From Comamonadaceae bacterium (lineage in GTDB: Bacteria; Pseudomonadota; Gammaproteobacteria; Burkholderiales; Burkholderiaceae_C): DNA of 22,957 bases. Under the pieces are notes generated by a model. The model saw only the letters and a program-made list of their open reading frames with translations, was not told the DNA's origin and made no database searches. A program made the position numbers and the translations under genes. Location of the stretch: the NCBI GenBank assembly GCA_947478935.1, contig CANJXV010000009.1:1-22957 (forward strand). Reading direction: 5' to 3'. The stretch's first letter is position 1; every line of letters begins with the position of its first letter. This document shows positions 7,256-14,652 of the stretch, one piece after another.

Positions 7256-7334
7256 TTTCGACCCCTTTAGACGCATCAACACGGGATGCGCAGGGGCAAT
7301 TTGAGGTCATTTTTTGAGCTATAAGGGAAACCAC

Positions 7335-7796
7335 TTAGGTTGCTTTCGTTTTCAAATCTCTCAGATGTTTGCGAATTGCTTGTAGAGTGACTGGCTTACC
7401 AAAGGTTCTATCGAGATTGAATCTTTTGAACCATTCGGCTTCTACGGCGGGCGCTGTTATCTTTGCACCTTGGGCAGTCAGGTAATTTACGATCTCCTTT
7501 ACCGTATCGGCTGTTGGAATCCCAGTAGTCTTTTTTTGAACGGCCCCAGCTTTTTCCTGCCTTGATTGGTAAGCATTCATTTCTGCGAATGCCGCATTTA
7601 CCTGAGCAATGAACTGTTTCTTTCTTTTCTGAAGGTGAGCCTGGGCGGCAAGTTGGTTTGTCTTTGGCGATCTGATGAGGTCCTGCTGGTCTTCGTAGAG
7701 GGCTTGCGCCATGGCGAGAACAATTTCGCCAGCACTCATTTTTCCCTCAATCCATTCATAAATTGGTGCGGGTAGTGGACTTTTGCGTCTAGGCAT
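7335..7796 (-). CDS. Hypothetical protein coupled to the integrase
   Basis: A 153-residue protein of no recognised family. It starts M-P-R-R-K-S-P-L-P-A-P. It is lysine/glutamine-rich and mostly helical, with a likely coiled-coil at ~45-85 (Q-D-L-I-R to R-Q-E-K) and a basic C-terminal helix (I-R-K-H-L-R-D-L-K-T-K-A-T). The ATG shares its first base with the last base of the integrase stop (TAATG), and a G-run lies just upstream, so it is expected to be co-translated with the integrase. Small basic proteins in this place can be recombination or regulatory accessories, but that is inference from position only. Confidence 0.7.
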   Translation of the reverse strand: MPRRKSPLPAPIYEWIEGKMSAGEIVLAMAQALYEDQQDLIRSPKTNQLAAQAHLQKRKKQFIAQVNAAFAEMNAYQSRQEKAGAVQKKTTGIPTADTVKEIVNYLTAQGAKITAPAVEAEWFKRFNLDRTFGKPVTLQAIRKHLRDLKTKAT

Positions 7797-9046
7797 TAAG
7801 CGGCCCCCCGCATCTGCACAACGTTATTGCCTGTTACCGGTTTGGTACTGATGAAGTTAGCCCAATCTGCCATGAGGTTGCGACGCTTCTCAAAGAGGTC
7901 ACTGCGTTGGTAGGCCGACACAGTACTATTCCCAATTGCATGGGCTAGCGCCATCTCACGAACCTCTGAGGGGTAAGGGGTCGACGATGCACACCAGCTT
8001 GAGAACGTCGACCGGAAGCCATGCGGTACGGCGTCTATCCCCATGTCCCGCATTATTTTGGTCATGGTCATGTCGGATATGGGTGCATTTGCTTTTTTCC
8101 CGGGAAAAAGCAGCTCCGTTCCTTCTAGTCGCGGAAGGGAATTCAATAGTTCTATAACCTGTTCAGCTAAGGGCACCCGGTGCGGTCTGCCTGATTTCAT
8201 TCTTGCGCCGGGAATGTTCCATGCCTTTGCCCCAAAGTCGAATTCCGACCAAGTCGCCAGTCGAGCTTCGCCAGATCTGCACGCAGTCAGCACAACGAAT
8301 TCCAGGCAACGAGCGCCAATGCCTGATATCTCTCGCAATTTCTCTAAGAATGCGAACACATTACCCGAATCCACTGCGAGATGCCCGACAACCGGAGCCA
8401 CCTTGCTGCGCTCTGGCAGTAGCTTGTCTAAATTGCCTTTCCAGCGGGCCGGGTTATCACCGCTGCGGTACTTGCGCACGGTGGCCCAGTCCAGCACCAA
8501 CTCGATGCGGTTACGTAAGCGGTTGATGGTCTCATTTTTGGTCGCCCAATGCGGCTCAATGATGGCGATGACATGCCCAATGTTGATATTGCGTACTAGC
8601 AGGTCACCAATTGACGGATAGGCATAGGTCGCCAGCGTATTTCGCCATTGATCACCGTGCTTTGCGTTGCGCCAACCGGGGGCCTTTGCCTTGATATAAG
8701 ACTCGGCGCAACTTCGGAATGTCCAGCGCATGGCCTTTTCTTCCAGCTGCTGCTGGACGATTGACTCGCGCGCGGTTACGCGGTGTGCCACAGGGTCCAC
8801 TCCCGCCACGATTTCGTCGCGGATCCGCTGGCCTTTCTCGCGTGCCAGCGCCAATCCAACGCCAGGGTAAGCGCCGAGCCCAATTTCCCTGCGCTTCTCG
8901 CCAACTTTGGCGCGTAGCAGCCAGGACTTGGTACCAGTTGCGGAAATTTGCAAGATGAGGCCAGCGACGCCACCAACAGCGTGATAACCCGGAGCTGCTA
9001 AGCGCTTTACCTCTAACGGTCCAAATTCCTTCGCGACACGCGGCAT
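7796..9046 (-). CDS. int: Tyrosine-type site-specific integrase (DUF4102 + catalytic domain)
   Basis: A 416-residue phage/island integrase. The N-terminal ~90 residues form the DUF4102 arm-binding domain (L-I-L-Q-I-S-A-T-G-T-K-S-W near 30-42, G-L-G-A-Y-P-G-V near 57-64). A core-binding region follows, then the catalytic domain with Arg257 (T-A-C-R-S-G-E), Lys284, His342 and Arg345 (P-H-G-F-R-S-T-F), His369 (L-A-H-A-I-G-N) and the nucleophile Tyr379 (S-A-Y-Q-R). All active-site residues are present, so the enzyme should be competent. GAGGGG precedes the ATG by about seven bases. The gene lies at the right end of the six-gene block and reads away from the chromosomal backbone, as island integrases usually do. 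Length is normal for the family. Confidence 0.93.
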   Translation of the reverse strand: MPRVAKEFGPLEVKRLAAPGYHAVGGVAGLILQISATGTKSWLLRAKVGEKRREIGLGAYPGVGLALAREKGQRIRDEIVAGVDPVAHRVTARESIVQQQLEEKAMRWTFRSCAESYIKAKAPGWRNAKHGDQWRNTLATYAYPSIGDLLVRNINIGHVIAIIEPHWATKNETINRLRNRIELVLDWATVRKYRSGDNPARWKGNLDKLLPERSKVAPVVGHLAVDSGNVFAFLEKLREISGIGARCLEFVVLTACRSGEARLATWSEFDFGAKAWNIPGARMKSGRPHRVPLAEQVIELLNSLPRLEGTELLFPGKKANAPISDMTMTKIMRDMGIDAVPHGFRSTFSSWCASSTPYPSEVREMALAHAIGNSTVSAYQRSDLFEKRRNLMADWANFISTKPVTGNNVVQMRGAA

Positions 9047-9062
9047 TTTCTACCCCTCAAAC

Positions 9063-9078
9063 AACCCTCCAAAGGGTT
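9063..9078 (-). promoter_or_regulatory. Perfect palindrome in the integrase leader (candidate operator)
   Basis: AACCCT-CCAA-AGGGTT is a perfect 6-bp inverted repeat with a 4-base spacer. It lies 17-32 bases before the integrase ATG and just downstream of the predicted promoter. It could be an operator for AlpA or another regulator, or form an RNA hairpin near the ribosome-binding site. Confidence 0.4.
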
Positions 9079-9087
9079 TACGCTTGA

Positions 9088-9116
9088 ATGATATTGGATG
9101 CGCCATGCTAAGACAA
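9088..9116 (-). promoter_or_regulatory. Sigma70-like promoter for the integrase operon
   Basis: On the minus strand TTGTCT (9116-9111) and TATCAT (9093-9088) are separated by exactly 17 bases, a good match to TTGACA-17-TATAAT. Transcription would start near 9081, giving a leader of about 35 bases that includes the palindrome at 9063-9078. Confidence 0.5.
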
Positions 9117-9236
9117 GTTAAATCGCAACTGCCTTGTAAAAATAAGGGCTAGCGGCCAGTTCTCGAGAGCGGATGATAGCGTTTGATGCGGCCTTTAGTT
9201 CGACGGAGACGGACGCCTTCTCCGCCAGTGATCTAC

Positions 9237-9263
9237 AAACGAAAGGGCCTTTTGGCCCTTTTC
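9237..9263. terminator. Strong hairpin terminator at the island/backbone junction
   Basis: AAAGGGCC-TTTT-GGCCCTTT (9242-9261) is a perfect 8-bp stem with a 4-base loop. On the plus strand it is followed by TCTCATTTT. On the minus strand it lies ~30 bases past the stop of the glutamine amidotransferase gene, so it can serve that gene. The better T-tract is on the plus strand, suggesting it may once have ended a plus-strand gene now displaced by the island. The remaining DNA between 9117 and 9236 shows no gene I can support. Confidence 0.75.
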
Positions 9264-9291
9264 TCATTTTGAAACTGCACATTGTGTGGAT

Positions 9292-10086
9292 TCATGCGCG
9301 CCATCGCCCCCGCCAAGCCCCGTAAATTTGGTTCGCAAGCGCATGGCTTGCAGCCAAGTAGCGCTCGCTGGCCGCAGCCATAGCCGCCAGGCTTTGCACG
9401 CTGGCCGGCCAGCGTTCCACCAAGCGGGGAAAGGATGCGCCAGGCTCGGCCATCCACAGCGCGATTTTTTCGGCGTTGATCTCAACATGAAACTGCATGC
9501 CCAAATGGGGGCCTAAGGCAAAGGCCTGGTGGGCGCAGGCTTGGGACGAGGCGATCAGCTGCGCACCGGGTGGCAGCTTCACAAAGCTGTCGCGGTGCCA
9601 TTGGTAGAGGGTGTGGGCGTTGCTTTGGCCTGGCTTGGTGCCAGAGCTTTGGGCCTCACCAGACCCATTCAGCGAGTCATTTACGCCAAACCAGTAGCGC
9701 GCGGCGGTGCTGCCCGTGGTTTGCAGCGCCATCCAGCCAATCTCAGGCTGGGCGGCGCGCTCTACATTGCCGCCAAACGCGCGGGCCATGAGTTGTCCGC
9801 CTAAGCAGTGGCCGATGATGGGTACGCCCAGCGCGTCCGCCTCGCGCATCAGCATTTCGGTATGGCGAAGGGAAGGGCGCTCGTCATTGGCGCTCCACTC
9901 GCCGCCCAGCACCGCCATGGCTTTGTAAGCACCAAGCGATGCGGGGTAAGCCTCGCCCGCGTCGGCGCAGAACACATGCCAGCTGACACCTTTGTCCTCG
10001 AGCCACTGGCCCAAGTAGCCGGGGCCGTCATCGGACAGGTGTTGCAGCACCAAGACGTCGGCGGGCTGATGGTGGGGCGTAGGCAT
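9292..10086 (-). CDS. Class I glutamine amidotransferase (GMP synthase-type domain)
   Basis: A 264-residue stand-alone class I GATase. The nucleophile Cys94 sits in G-H-C-L-G-G-Q, and the His200/Glu202 pair in M-Q-F-H-V-E completes the triad. The first ~90 residues form the usual Rossmann-like lead-in (V-L-V-L-Q-H...G-G-E-W-S-A). It lacks the ATP-pyrophosphatase part of GuaA. Such proteins hydrolyse glutamine or gamma-glutamyl compounds in the cytoplasm, and the real substrate cannot be told from sequence. It follows fadH on the same strand with a gap of 27 bases, so they may share a transcript that ends at the hairpin near 9250. Confidence 0.85.
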   Translation of the reverse strand: MPTPHHQPADVLVLQHLSDDGPGYLGQWLEDKGVSWHVFCADAGEAYPASLGAYKAMAVLGGEWSANDERPSLRHTEMLMREADALGVPIIGHCLGGQLMARAFGGNVERAAQPEIGWMALQTTGSTAARYWFGVNDSLNGSGEAQSSGTKPGQSNAHTLYQWHRDSFVKLPPGAQLIASSQACAHQAFALGPHLGMQFHVEINAEKIALWMAEPGASFPRLVERWPASVQSLAAMAAASERYLAASHALANQIYGAWRGRWRA

Positions 10087-10113
10087 TTCTATTGGGTGGA
10101 GCAGTTAAAGCGT

Positions 10114-12195
10114 TCAGGCCGCTTGCGCACCCGCAGTCGCGGCGGGGGTCCCCCTGGGGGTGCTGACGGGTGCCCCCCATTGCAGCGCCAGTTGCGTACC
10201 TTGCAAGATAGCGCGCTTGGCGTCCAGTTCGGCGGCCTCGTCTGCGCCACCAATCAGGTGCACCGTCGCTCCAGCCGCCAGCAATTGGGCTTGCAGTTCG
10301 CGCTGCGGCTCCTGACCCGCGCAGATCACGATGGTGTCCACCGCCAGGGTTATGGGCTTGTCGCCGGCCAAGATGTGAAGGCCTTGGTCGTCGATGCGCT
10401 GGTAGCTCACCAGATTCATCATTTCCACCTCGCGGTTTTTGAGCGAGGTGCGGTGTATCCAGCCAGTGGTCTTGCCCAGGCCGTCGCCCACTTTGCTTTT
10501 CTTTCGCTGGAGCAGGTAGATTTTGCGCGGACTCGGCGCGATGTGCGCCGTTTGCAATCCCCCGGCGCTGGCGTAGTTACGGTCCACGCCCCATTCTTTG
10601 AAAAACTCGTCGGCGTCCAAGCTGGGGCTGCTACCTTCTTGCAGCAAAAATTCGGCGGTGTCAAAGCCAATGCCACCCGCACCAATCAACGCTACGCGCT
10701 GCCCCACCGCGCATTTGTCGCGTAGCACGTCCAGGTAGCTGCGCACCGACGGGTGGTCTATGCCTTCTATGGCGGGTGTACGCGGCGTCACACCGGTGGC
10801 CAGTACCACTTGCGTAAAACCAGCGCCCAGCAAGTCTTGCGCGCTGACGCGCTGCCCCAGGCGCAGGGTGACGCCTGTCAGGCTGATTTGTTTAGAAAAG
10901 TAACGCAGGGTCTCAAAGAACTCTTCTTTGCCCGGCACTTGTTTGGCGATATTGAACTGCCCGCCGATCTCGCTGGCGGCGTCAAACAGTGTGACATCTA
11001 GGCCGCGCCGCGCTGCCGTAGTGGCAAAAGCCAGCCCCGCCGGGCCTGCGCCCACTACCGCAATGCGCTCGCGCGCCGGGGCCGGGGTTTCGACCATCAG
11101 GGTTTCGTGGCAAGCGCGCGGGTTGACCAAGCAAGAGGTGATCTTGCCGCCAAAGGTATGGTCCAAGCAGGCCTGGTTGCAGCCGATGCAGGTGTTGATT
11201 TCATCGGCCCGGCCCTCAGTAGCTTTGCGCACAAAGTCGGCATCGGCCAAAAAGGGTCGTGCCATGGAAACCATATCGGCCATGCCGTCGGCCAAAATTT
11301 GCTCGGCCACTTCAGGCGTGTTGATACGGTTGGTGGCCACCAGGGGTATGCCCACTTTGCCCTTGAGCTGCGCTGTCACCCAGGCAAAAGCGGCGCGTGG
11401 CACTTTAGTGGCGATGGTGGGGATGCGCGCCTCATGCCAGCCGATGCCGGTGTTCAAAATTGACACCCCGGCAAGCTCGAGCGACTGCGCCAGTTGCACC
11501 ACTTCGGCCAGCGTGGAGCCGCCTTCCACTAGGTCCAGCATAGATAGCCGAAATATCACAATGAAATTGGGGCCCACCGCTTGCCTAATGCGGCGCACGA
11601 TTTCCAGCGGGAAGCGGATGCGGTTTTCGTAGCTACCGCCCCAAGCGTCTTCGCGCTGGTTGGTTTGGCGGGCGATAAATTCATTGATCAGATAGCCTTC
11701 CGAGCCCATGATCTCCACGCCGTCATAGCCTGCGCTTTGGGCCAGTGCCGCGCAGCGCGCATAGTCGGCAATGGTTTCTTCTATTTCTTCTTCGCTTAAA
11801 GGATGTGGACGAAAGGGGTTGATAGGCGCTTTAAGCGCGCTGGGCGCCACCAGCTGGGGGTGGTAGGCGTAACGGCCAAAGTGCAGGATTTGCATGGCAA
11901 TCTTGCCACCAGCTTCATGTACGGCTTGCGTCACCACTTTATGTTTGTCCGCTTCGTCCTGCGTGGCCATGCGGGCGCCGCCGGGCAGCGGGCGGCCCCG
12001 GTCGTTGGGGGCGATGCCGCCGGTCACGATCAGGCTCACGCCACCACGCGCGCGTTCGGCGTAAAAAGCGGCCATGCGCTCAAAGCCGTTTTTGGCTTCC
12101 TCCAGCCCCACATGCATAGAGCCCATGATGACGCGGTTCTTGAGTTCGGTAAAACCCAGGTCCAGGGGCTTGAGCAAATGGGGGTAAGGGTTCAC
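10114..12195 (-). CDS. fadH: 2,4-dienoyl-CoA reductase (NADPH)
   Basis: A 693-residue FadH, matching the ~670 residues of the E. coli enzyme. It reduces 2,4-dienoyl-CoA during beta-oxidation of unsaturated fatty acids. Domains: an Old Yellow Enzyme TIM barrel (1-~330) with the active-site Tyr168 (S-E-G-Y-L-I-N-E-F) and His254 (G-I-G-W-H-E-A); a 4Fe-4S cluster with Cys336, Cys339, Cys343 and Cys355 (C-I-G-C-N-Q-A-C...S-C-L-V-N-P); an FAD site V-V-G-A-G-P-A-G (~380-387); and an NADPH site L-I-G-A-G-G-I-G (~503-510). The frame is open up to 12360, but homologues begin at N-P-Y-P-H-L-L-x-P-L-D-L-G. The GTG at 12195 with AAGGA about 8 bases upstream gives exactly that start. Confidence 0.93.
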   Translation of the reverse strand: MNPYPHLLKPLDLGFTELKNRVIMGSMHVGLEEAKNGFERMAAFYAERARGGVSLIVTGGIAPNDRGRPLPGGARMATQDEADKHKVVTQAVHEAGGKIAMQILHFGRYAYHPQLVAPSALKAPINPFRPHPLSEEEIEETIADYARCAALAQSAGYDGVEIMGSEGYLINEFIARQTNQREDAWGGSYENRIRFPLEIVRRIRQAVGPNFIVIFRLSMLDLVEGGSTLAEVVQLAQSLELAGVSILNTGIGWHEARIPTIATKVPRAAFAWVTAQLKGKVGIPLVATNRINTPEVAEQILADGMADMVSMARPFLADADFVRKATEGRADEINTCIGCNQACLDHTFGGKITSCLVNPRACHETLMVETPAPARERIAVVGAGPAGLAFATTAARRGLDVTLFDAASEIGGQFNIAKQVPGKEEFFETLRYFSKQISLTGVTLRLGQRVSAQDLLGAGFTQVVLATGVTPRTPAIEGIDHPSVRSYLDVLRDKCAVGQRVALIGAGGIGFDTAEFLLQEGSSPSLDADEFFKEWGVDRNYASAGGLQTAHIAPSPRKIYLLQRKKSKVGDGLGKTTGWIHRTSLKNREVEMMNLVSYQRIDDQGLHILAGDKPITLAVDTIVICAGQEPQRELQAQLLAAGATVHLIGGADEAAELDAKRAILQGTQLALQWGAPVSTPRGTPAATAGAQAA

Positions 12196-12398
12196 GCGGG
12201 TATCCTTGATGTACTTCGAAAAAATAAAGCCGCCATGCGCCGGGTTTGCGCAAGACTGCCAACAAGCGAAGTATTCTCTACGATGCGGCCTAAGCTCTGG
12301 CGGCGGCCAGTTCCCGTGCATTGCAGTGGCCTTGCGCCTCGTGTTGGGCAAGCCAAGCAAGCCTTGTCCTTGCTAAAACCTAAACAACCGTAATCACG

Positions 12399-13067
12399 AT
12401 GTTCCAAGCCCCTACCCGCGCACAGGCCGTACGCCCCCGCGACGCCGCCAGCCTGCTGATTTACAGGCGCAAGGGTGCAGAGGTGCAAGTGCTGATGGGC
12501 AAGCGCAGGCCGGGTGCGCGGTTTTTGCCCGATGTGTATGTTTTTCCCGGCGGCGCGCTGGATGCCGCGGATGCGCTGGGCGTGGCCGATGCCGTGGCAG
12601 GAGAAGGCGGGGCTAGCAGACTGCGCACCGCGCTCCCGCCGCATTGGGTACAAGCCATGGCCGCGCGTAATGAACTGCACGCCACCGCTTTGCTACGCGC
12701 CGCGCTGCGTGAGTCGCACGAGGAAAGCGGCTGGCGCTGGGCCGATGCGGCATTACCCAGCTTGGGTAGCACGGGTTTGCGCTACCTAGGCCGCGCCATC
12801 ACCCCGGCCCAAAGCCCTCGGCGCTTTCACGCGCGCTTTTTTGCGGTGCCGCATGAATGCATGCATCAAGACCCGCATGCCGACGGGGAGTTGCTGGACT
12901 TGCGCTGGGTCGAAGTAAGCAACACAGGGCAGCTGCCCATCATCGATGTCACGGAATTTATGCTGGCTGAGTTAAAGAGTGAATTGGCTGGCCAGCGCGA
13001 AGGCTTGCCCTTGCTCAGCTATGTCAACGCGCTGATGCGCGTACGCCGGCGCGCAATCAGCCCTTGA
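12399..13067 (+). CDS. Nudix hydrolase, NUDT19-like
   Basis: A 222-residue Nudix protein with a split box: F-P-G-G-A-L-D at 49-55 and R-E-S-H-E-E-S-G at 104-111. About 45 residues are inserted between the two halves, the layout of NUDT19-type acyl-CoA/CoA diphosphatases rather than MutT. The substrate is therefore probably a CoA derivative or similar diphosphate, which would suit neighbours acting on acyl-CoAs (FadH, the CaiB/BaiF-type transferase). It is divergent from fadH across ~200 bases in which I see no clear promoter. Its last 11 bases overlap the 3' end of the convergent CoA-transferase gene. Confidence 0.82.
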   Translation: MFQAPTRAQAVRPRDAASLLIYRRKGAEVQVLMGKRRPGARFLPDVYVFPGGALDAADALGVADAVAGEGGASRLRTALPPHWVQAMAARNELHATALLRAALRESHEESGWRWADAALPSLGSTGLRYLGRAITPAQSPRRFHARFFAVPHECMHQDPHADGELLDLRWVEVSNTGQLPIIDVTEFMLAELKSELAGQREGLPLLSYVNALMRVRRRAISP

Positions 13068-13971
13068 GCGTAAACAGCGGAATGTCTTTCTGCACCGAAA
13101 GTGCATCAAGCTGCGTGCGGGTTTTATCTTTCACGAAGTCGGCAATGGCAGAGTGGCTTTCGGTGCGAAACATGCTGCGTATATCGCTTTGCGATTGGCC
13201 TGCTGCCTGCATCAGGCGCTGCGCAAAATGCGGCTCTAACGCTGCGAATGCCACGCGGCCGTCTTTGCAGGGGTAAATGCGGTAGCCCGCATGCCCACCG
13301 CCTACGCTTCCCTTTGCGGTGGTCAGTCCCCAGTTGCGCGGCAGCGCCAAGTAGTGCGCGGCTTCGGACAGGGCCACTTCGATATGCGCGCCCTTGCCGC
13401 TGGCCATGCGCTGCATCTGCACCTGCAGCACGGCTTCGCTGGCCATTAGCGATCCGCCCATATCAGCGTACAGCGAGGGCGGGGTGTCCATGCCAGTGAC
13501 CAAACCGGCTTCAGCCATATAGGTGAGGTCATGCCCCGGCTCTTCGGCGCGTGGGCCCGGTGCACCGACGATGGCCACCATGCTCAGCGTGGGGTAGCGC
13601 TTTTTCAGGCTCGCCCAGCCAAGGCCGAGTTTGTCCAAAGCTGAAGGACGAAAAGAGGTGAGCAGCACATCGGTGCGCGCCAGTGCTTTGTGCAATTGCG
13701 CCTGGCCTTTGGCGGTTTTAAGGTCAGCTTGCATCACGCGGATGCCCTGGTGCAAGGTGGTGTAGGCGGGCATGTTGTACATGCCCATGGGGTCGCCCGG
13801 CGTGCCTGCTGCCATAGAGGCGGGCGCCGGCGGCTCAAGTTTGCGGCACGTGGCACCCATGGCTTGCAAACGCATCATGGCGGCTGGGCCGGGCAGGTTG
13901 AGTGCAAGGCTCAGGATACGCACGCCTTTAAGCGGGCGCAGCGGTTTGGGGGTGGTCGTTGTGCTTGCCAT
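13057..13971 (-). CDS. CaiB/BaiF-type (family III) CoA transferase, short form
   Basis: A 304-residue relative of alpha-methylacyl-CoA racemase and family III CoA transferases, which move CoA between carboxylic acids or epimerise acyl-CoAs. It shows L-K-G-V-R-I-L-S-L-A-L-N-L-P-G-P near residues 14-29, T-S-F-R-P-S-A-L-D-K-L-G-L-G-W (105-119), and the catalytic Asp148 in P-G-H-D-L-T-Y-M-A-E-A-G. Family members usually have 360-450 residues, so this one is clearly short, mainly in the C-terminal part. The ORF runs back to 14109, but its first 46 codons are unlike the family and the ATG at 13971 is the natural start. Substrate unknown. Confidence 0.83.
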   Translation of the reverse strand: MASTTTTPKPLRPLKGVRILSLALNLPGPAAMMRLQAMGATCRKLEPPAPASMAAGTPGDPMGMYNMPAYTTLHQGIRVMQADLKTAKGQAQLHKALARTDVLLTSFRPSALDKLGLGWASLKKRYPTLSMVAIVGAPGPRAEEPGHDLTYMAEAGLVTGMDTPPSLYADMGGSLMASEAVLQVQMQRMASGKGAHIEVALSEAAHYLALPRNWGLTTAKGSVGGGHAGYRIYPCKDGRVAFAALEPHFAQRLMQAAGQSQSDIRSMFRTESHSAIADFVKDKTRTQLDALSVQKDIPLFTLKG

Positions 13972-14045
13972 GGGCGATCTCTTGGGTCTAAGGAGGATAA
14001 AAATAGTGAAGTAGTGTGGGCTGGGTGCTATGTGAAGTGAACTGC

Positions 14046-14525
14046 TCAGGGCTTGCGGGAAAGGCCAGCGTCTAGGCTTCGTGCGTACTGAACCCAATTT
14101 GCAAACCATGCCAGGGCCACCGCGTCTGGTTCGGTGGCGTCAAGCGCGTCCAGCACGCACACTTCGCCGACCAACTGCGCGCTCAGATCGTGCAAGCGGT
14201 TTTGAAAAGCTTTTGCGCCACCGTAAAACGTTTCGCCATAACTGCTGTCGCCCAGCGCCACCAAACCAAAGCGCACATGGCCTAAATAACGCGCTTGCGC
14301 GTCCAGGCTCTGATACAGACCTTGGGCGTTGTCCGGCACATCGCCGCTGCCGGTGGTGGAGCAGCACAGCACAAACAGGCCGAGGGTGTCGAAAATGGAG
14401 ATGGAGTGGTCTTGCATATCCATCACCTGCGCGCTGACGCCGTAGTCGGGCGCGGCCAAGGCCAGGGTTTGGGCAATCTGGCGGGCGTTTCCGTGAACGC
14501 TGCCAACCAGGAGGGTGAGGTGCAT
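14046..14525 (-). CDS. Flavodoxin-like protein (MioC type)
   Basis: A 159-residue FMN-binding flavodoxin domain. It starts M-H-L-T-L-L-V-G-S-V-H-G-N-A (phosphate loop at 8-15) and continues with C-S-T-T-G-S-G-D-V-P-D (55-65) and A-L-G-D-S-S-Y-G-E-T-F (90-100), all FMN-contact loops. Length and loop sequences resemble MioC and the flavodoxin domain of sulfite reductase alpha more than long-chain flavodoxins. It would act as a small cytoplasmic electron carrier. The upstream in-frame extension to 14819 overlaps the divergent exonuclease gene and is not family-like. No clear ribosome-binding site precedes the ATG. Confidence 0.88.
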   Translation of the reverse strand: MHLTLLVGSVHGNARQIAQTLALAAPDYGVSAQVMDMQDHSISIFDTLGLFVLCCSTTGSGDVPDNAQGLYQSLDAQARYLGHVRFGLVALGDSSYGETFYGGAKAFQNRLHDLSAQLVGEVCVLDALDATEPDAVALAWFANWVQYARSLDAGLSRKP

Positions 14526-14652
14526 ATGCGGGCAGACAAGGCAAAAAAAGGCAGGCCCGCATGATAGGGGCAATAATCGGCCCATTGCGCCACGGGGTCG
14601 CGTCGGTGATGCGCACCGGGGCGTCGGCCAACTGACCATAGGGGATACTGGT

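Noticed and set aside
3752..9091. CTTGAATGA present at 3752-3760 and 9083-9091 as candidate att direct repeat of the satellite
   Set aside because: Nine bases is short, no longer similarity surrounds it, and the right copy lies inside the predicted int promoter. Chance is a reasonable explanation.
9196..9228. Possible tRNA 3' end (TTCGA ... CTCCGCCA) on the plus strand
   Set aside because: From TTCGA to CCA is 29 bases instead of the required 23, and the bases flanking TTCGACG do not form a T-stem. No acceptor or anticodon arm is found upstream. At most a degenerate fragment.
9118..9282. 54-codon minus-strand ORF starting M-C-S-F-K-M-R-K
   Set aside because: It reads straight through the terminator hairpin, has no ribosome-binding site, overlaps the int promoter and resembles no family.
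9808..10725. 305-codon plus-strand ORF opposite the amidotransferase and fadH
   Set aside because: It is a high-GC shadow frame of two clearly recognised minus-strand genes and has no family features. The same applies to the other long antisense frames in the right half.
12196..12360. N-terminal 55-codon extension of FadH
   Set aside because: FadH homologues start at N-P-Y-P-H-L-L. The extension has no similarity to the family, and the GTG at 12195 has a good AAGGA.
13988..14012. AAGGAGG followed by GTG on the plus strand, looking like a strong translation start
   Set aside because: The GTG frame meets TAG after one further codon, so it opens nothing.
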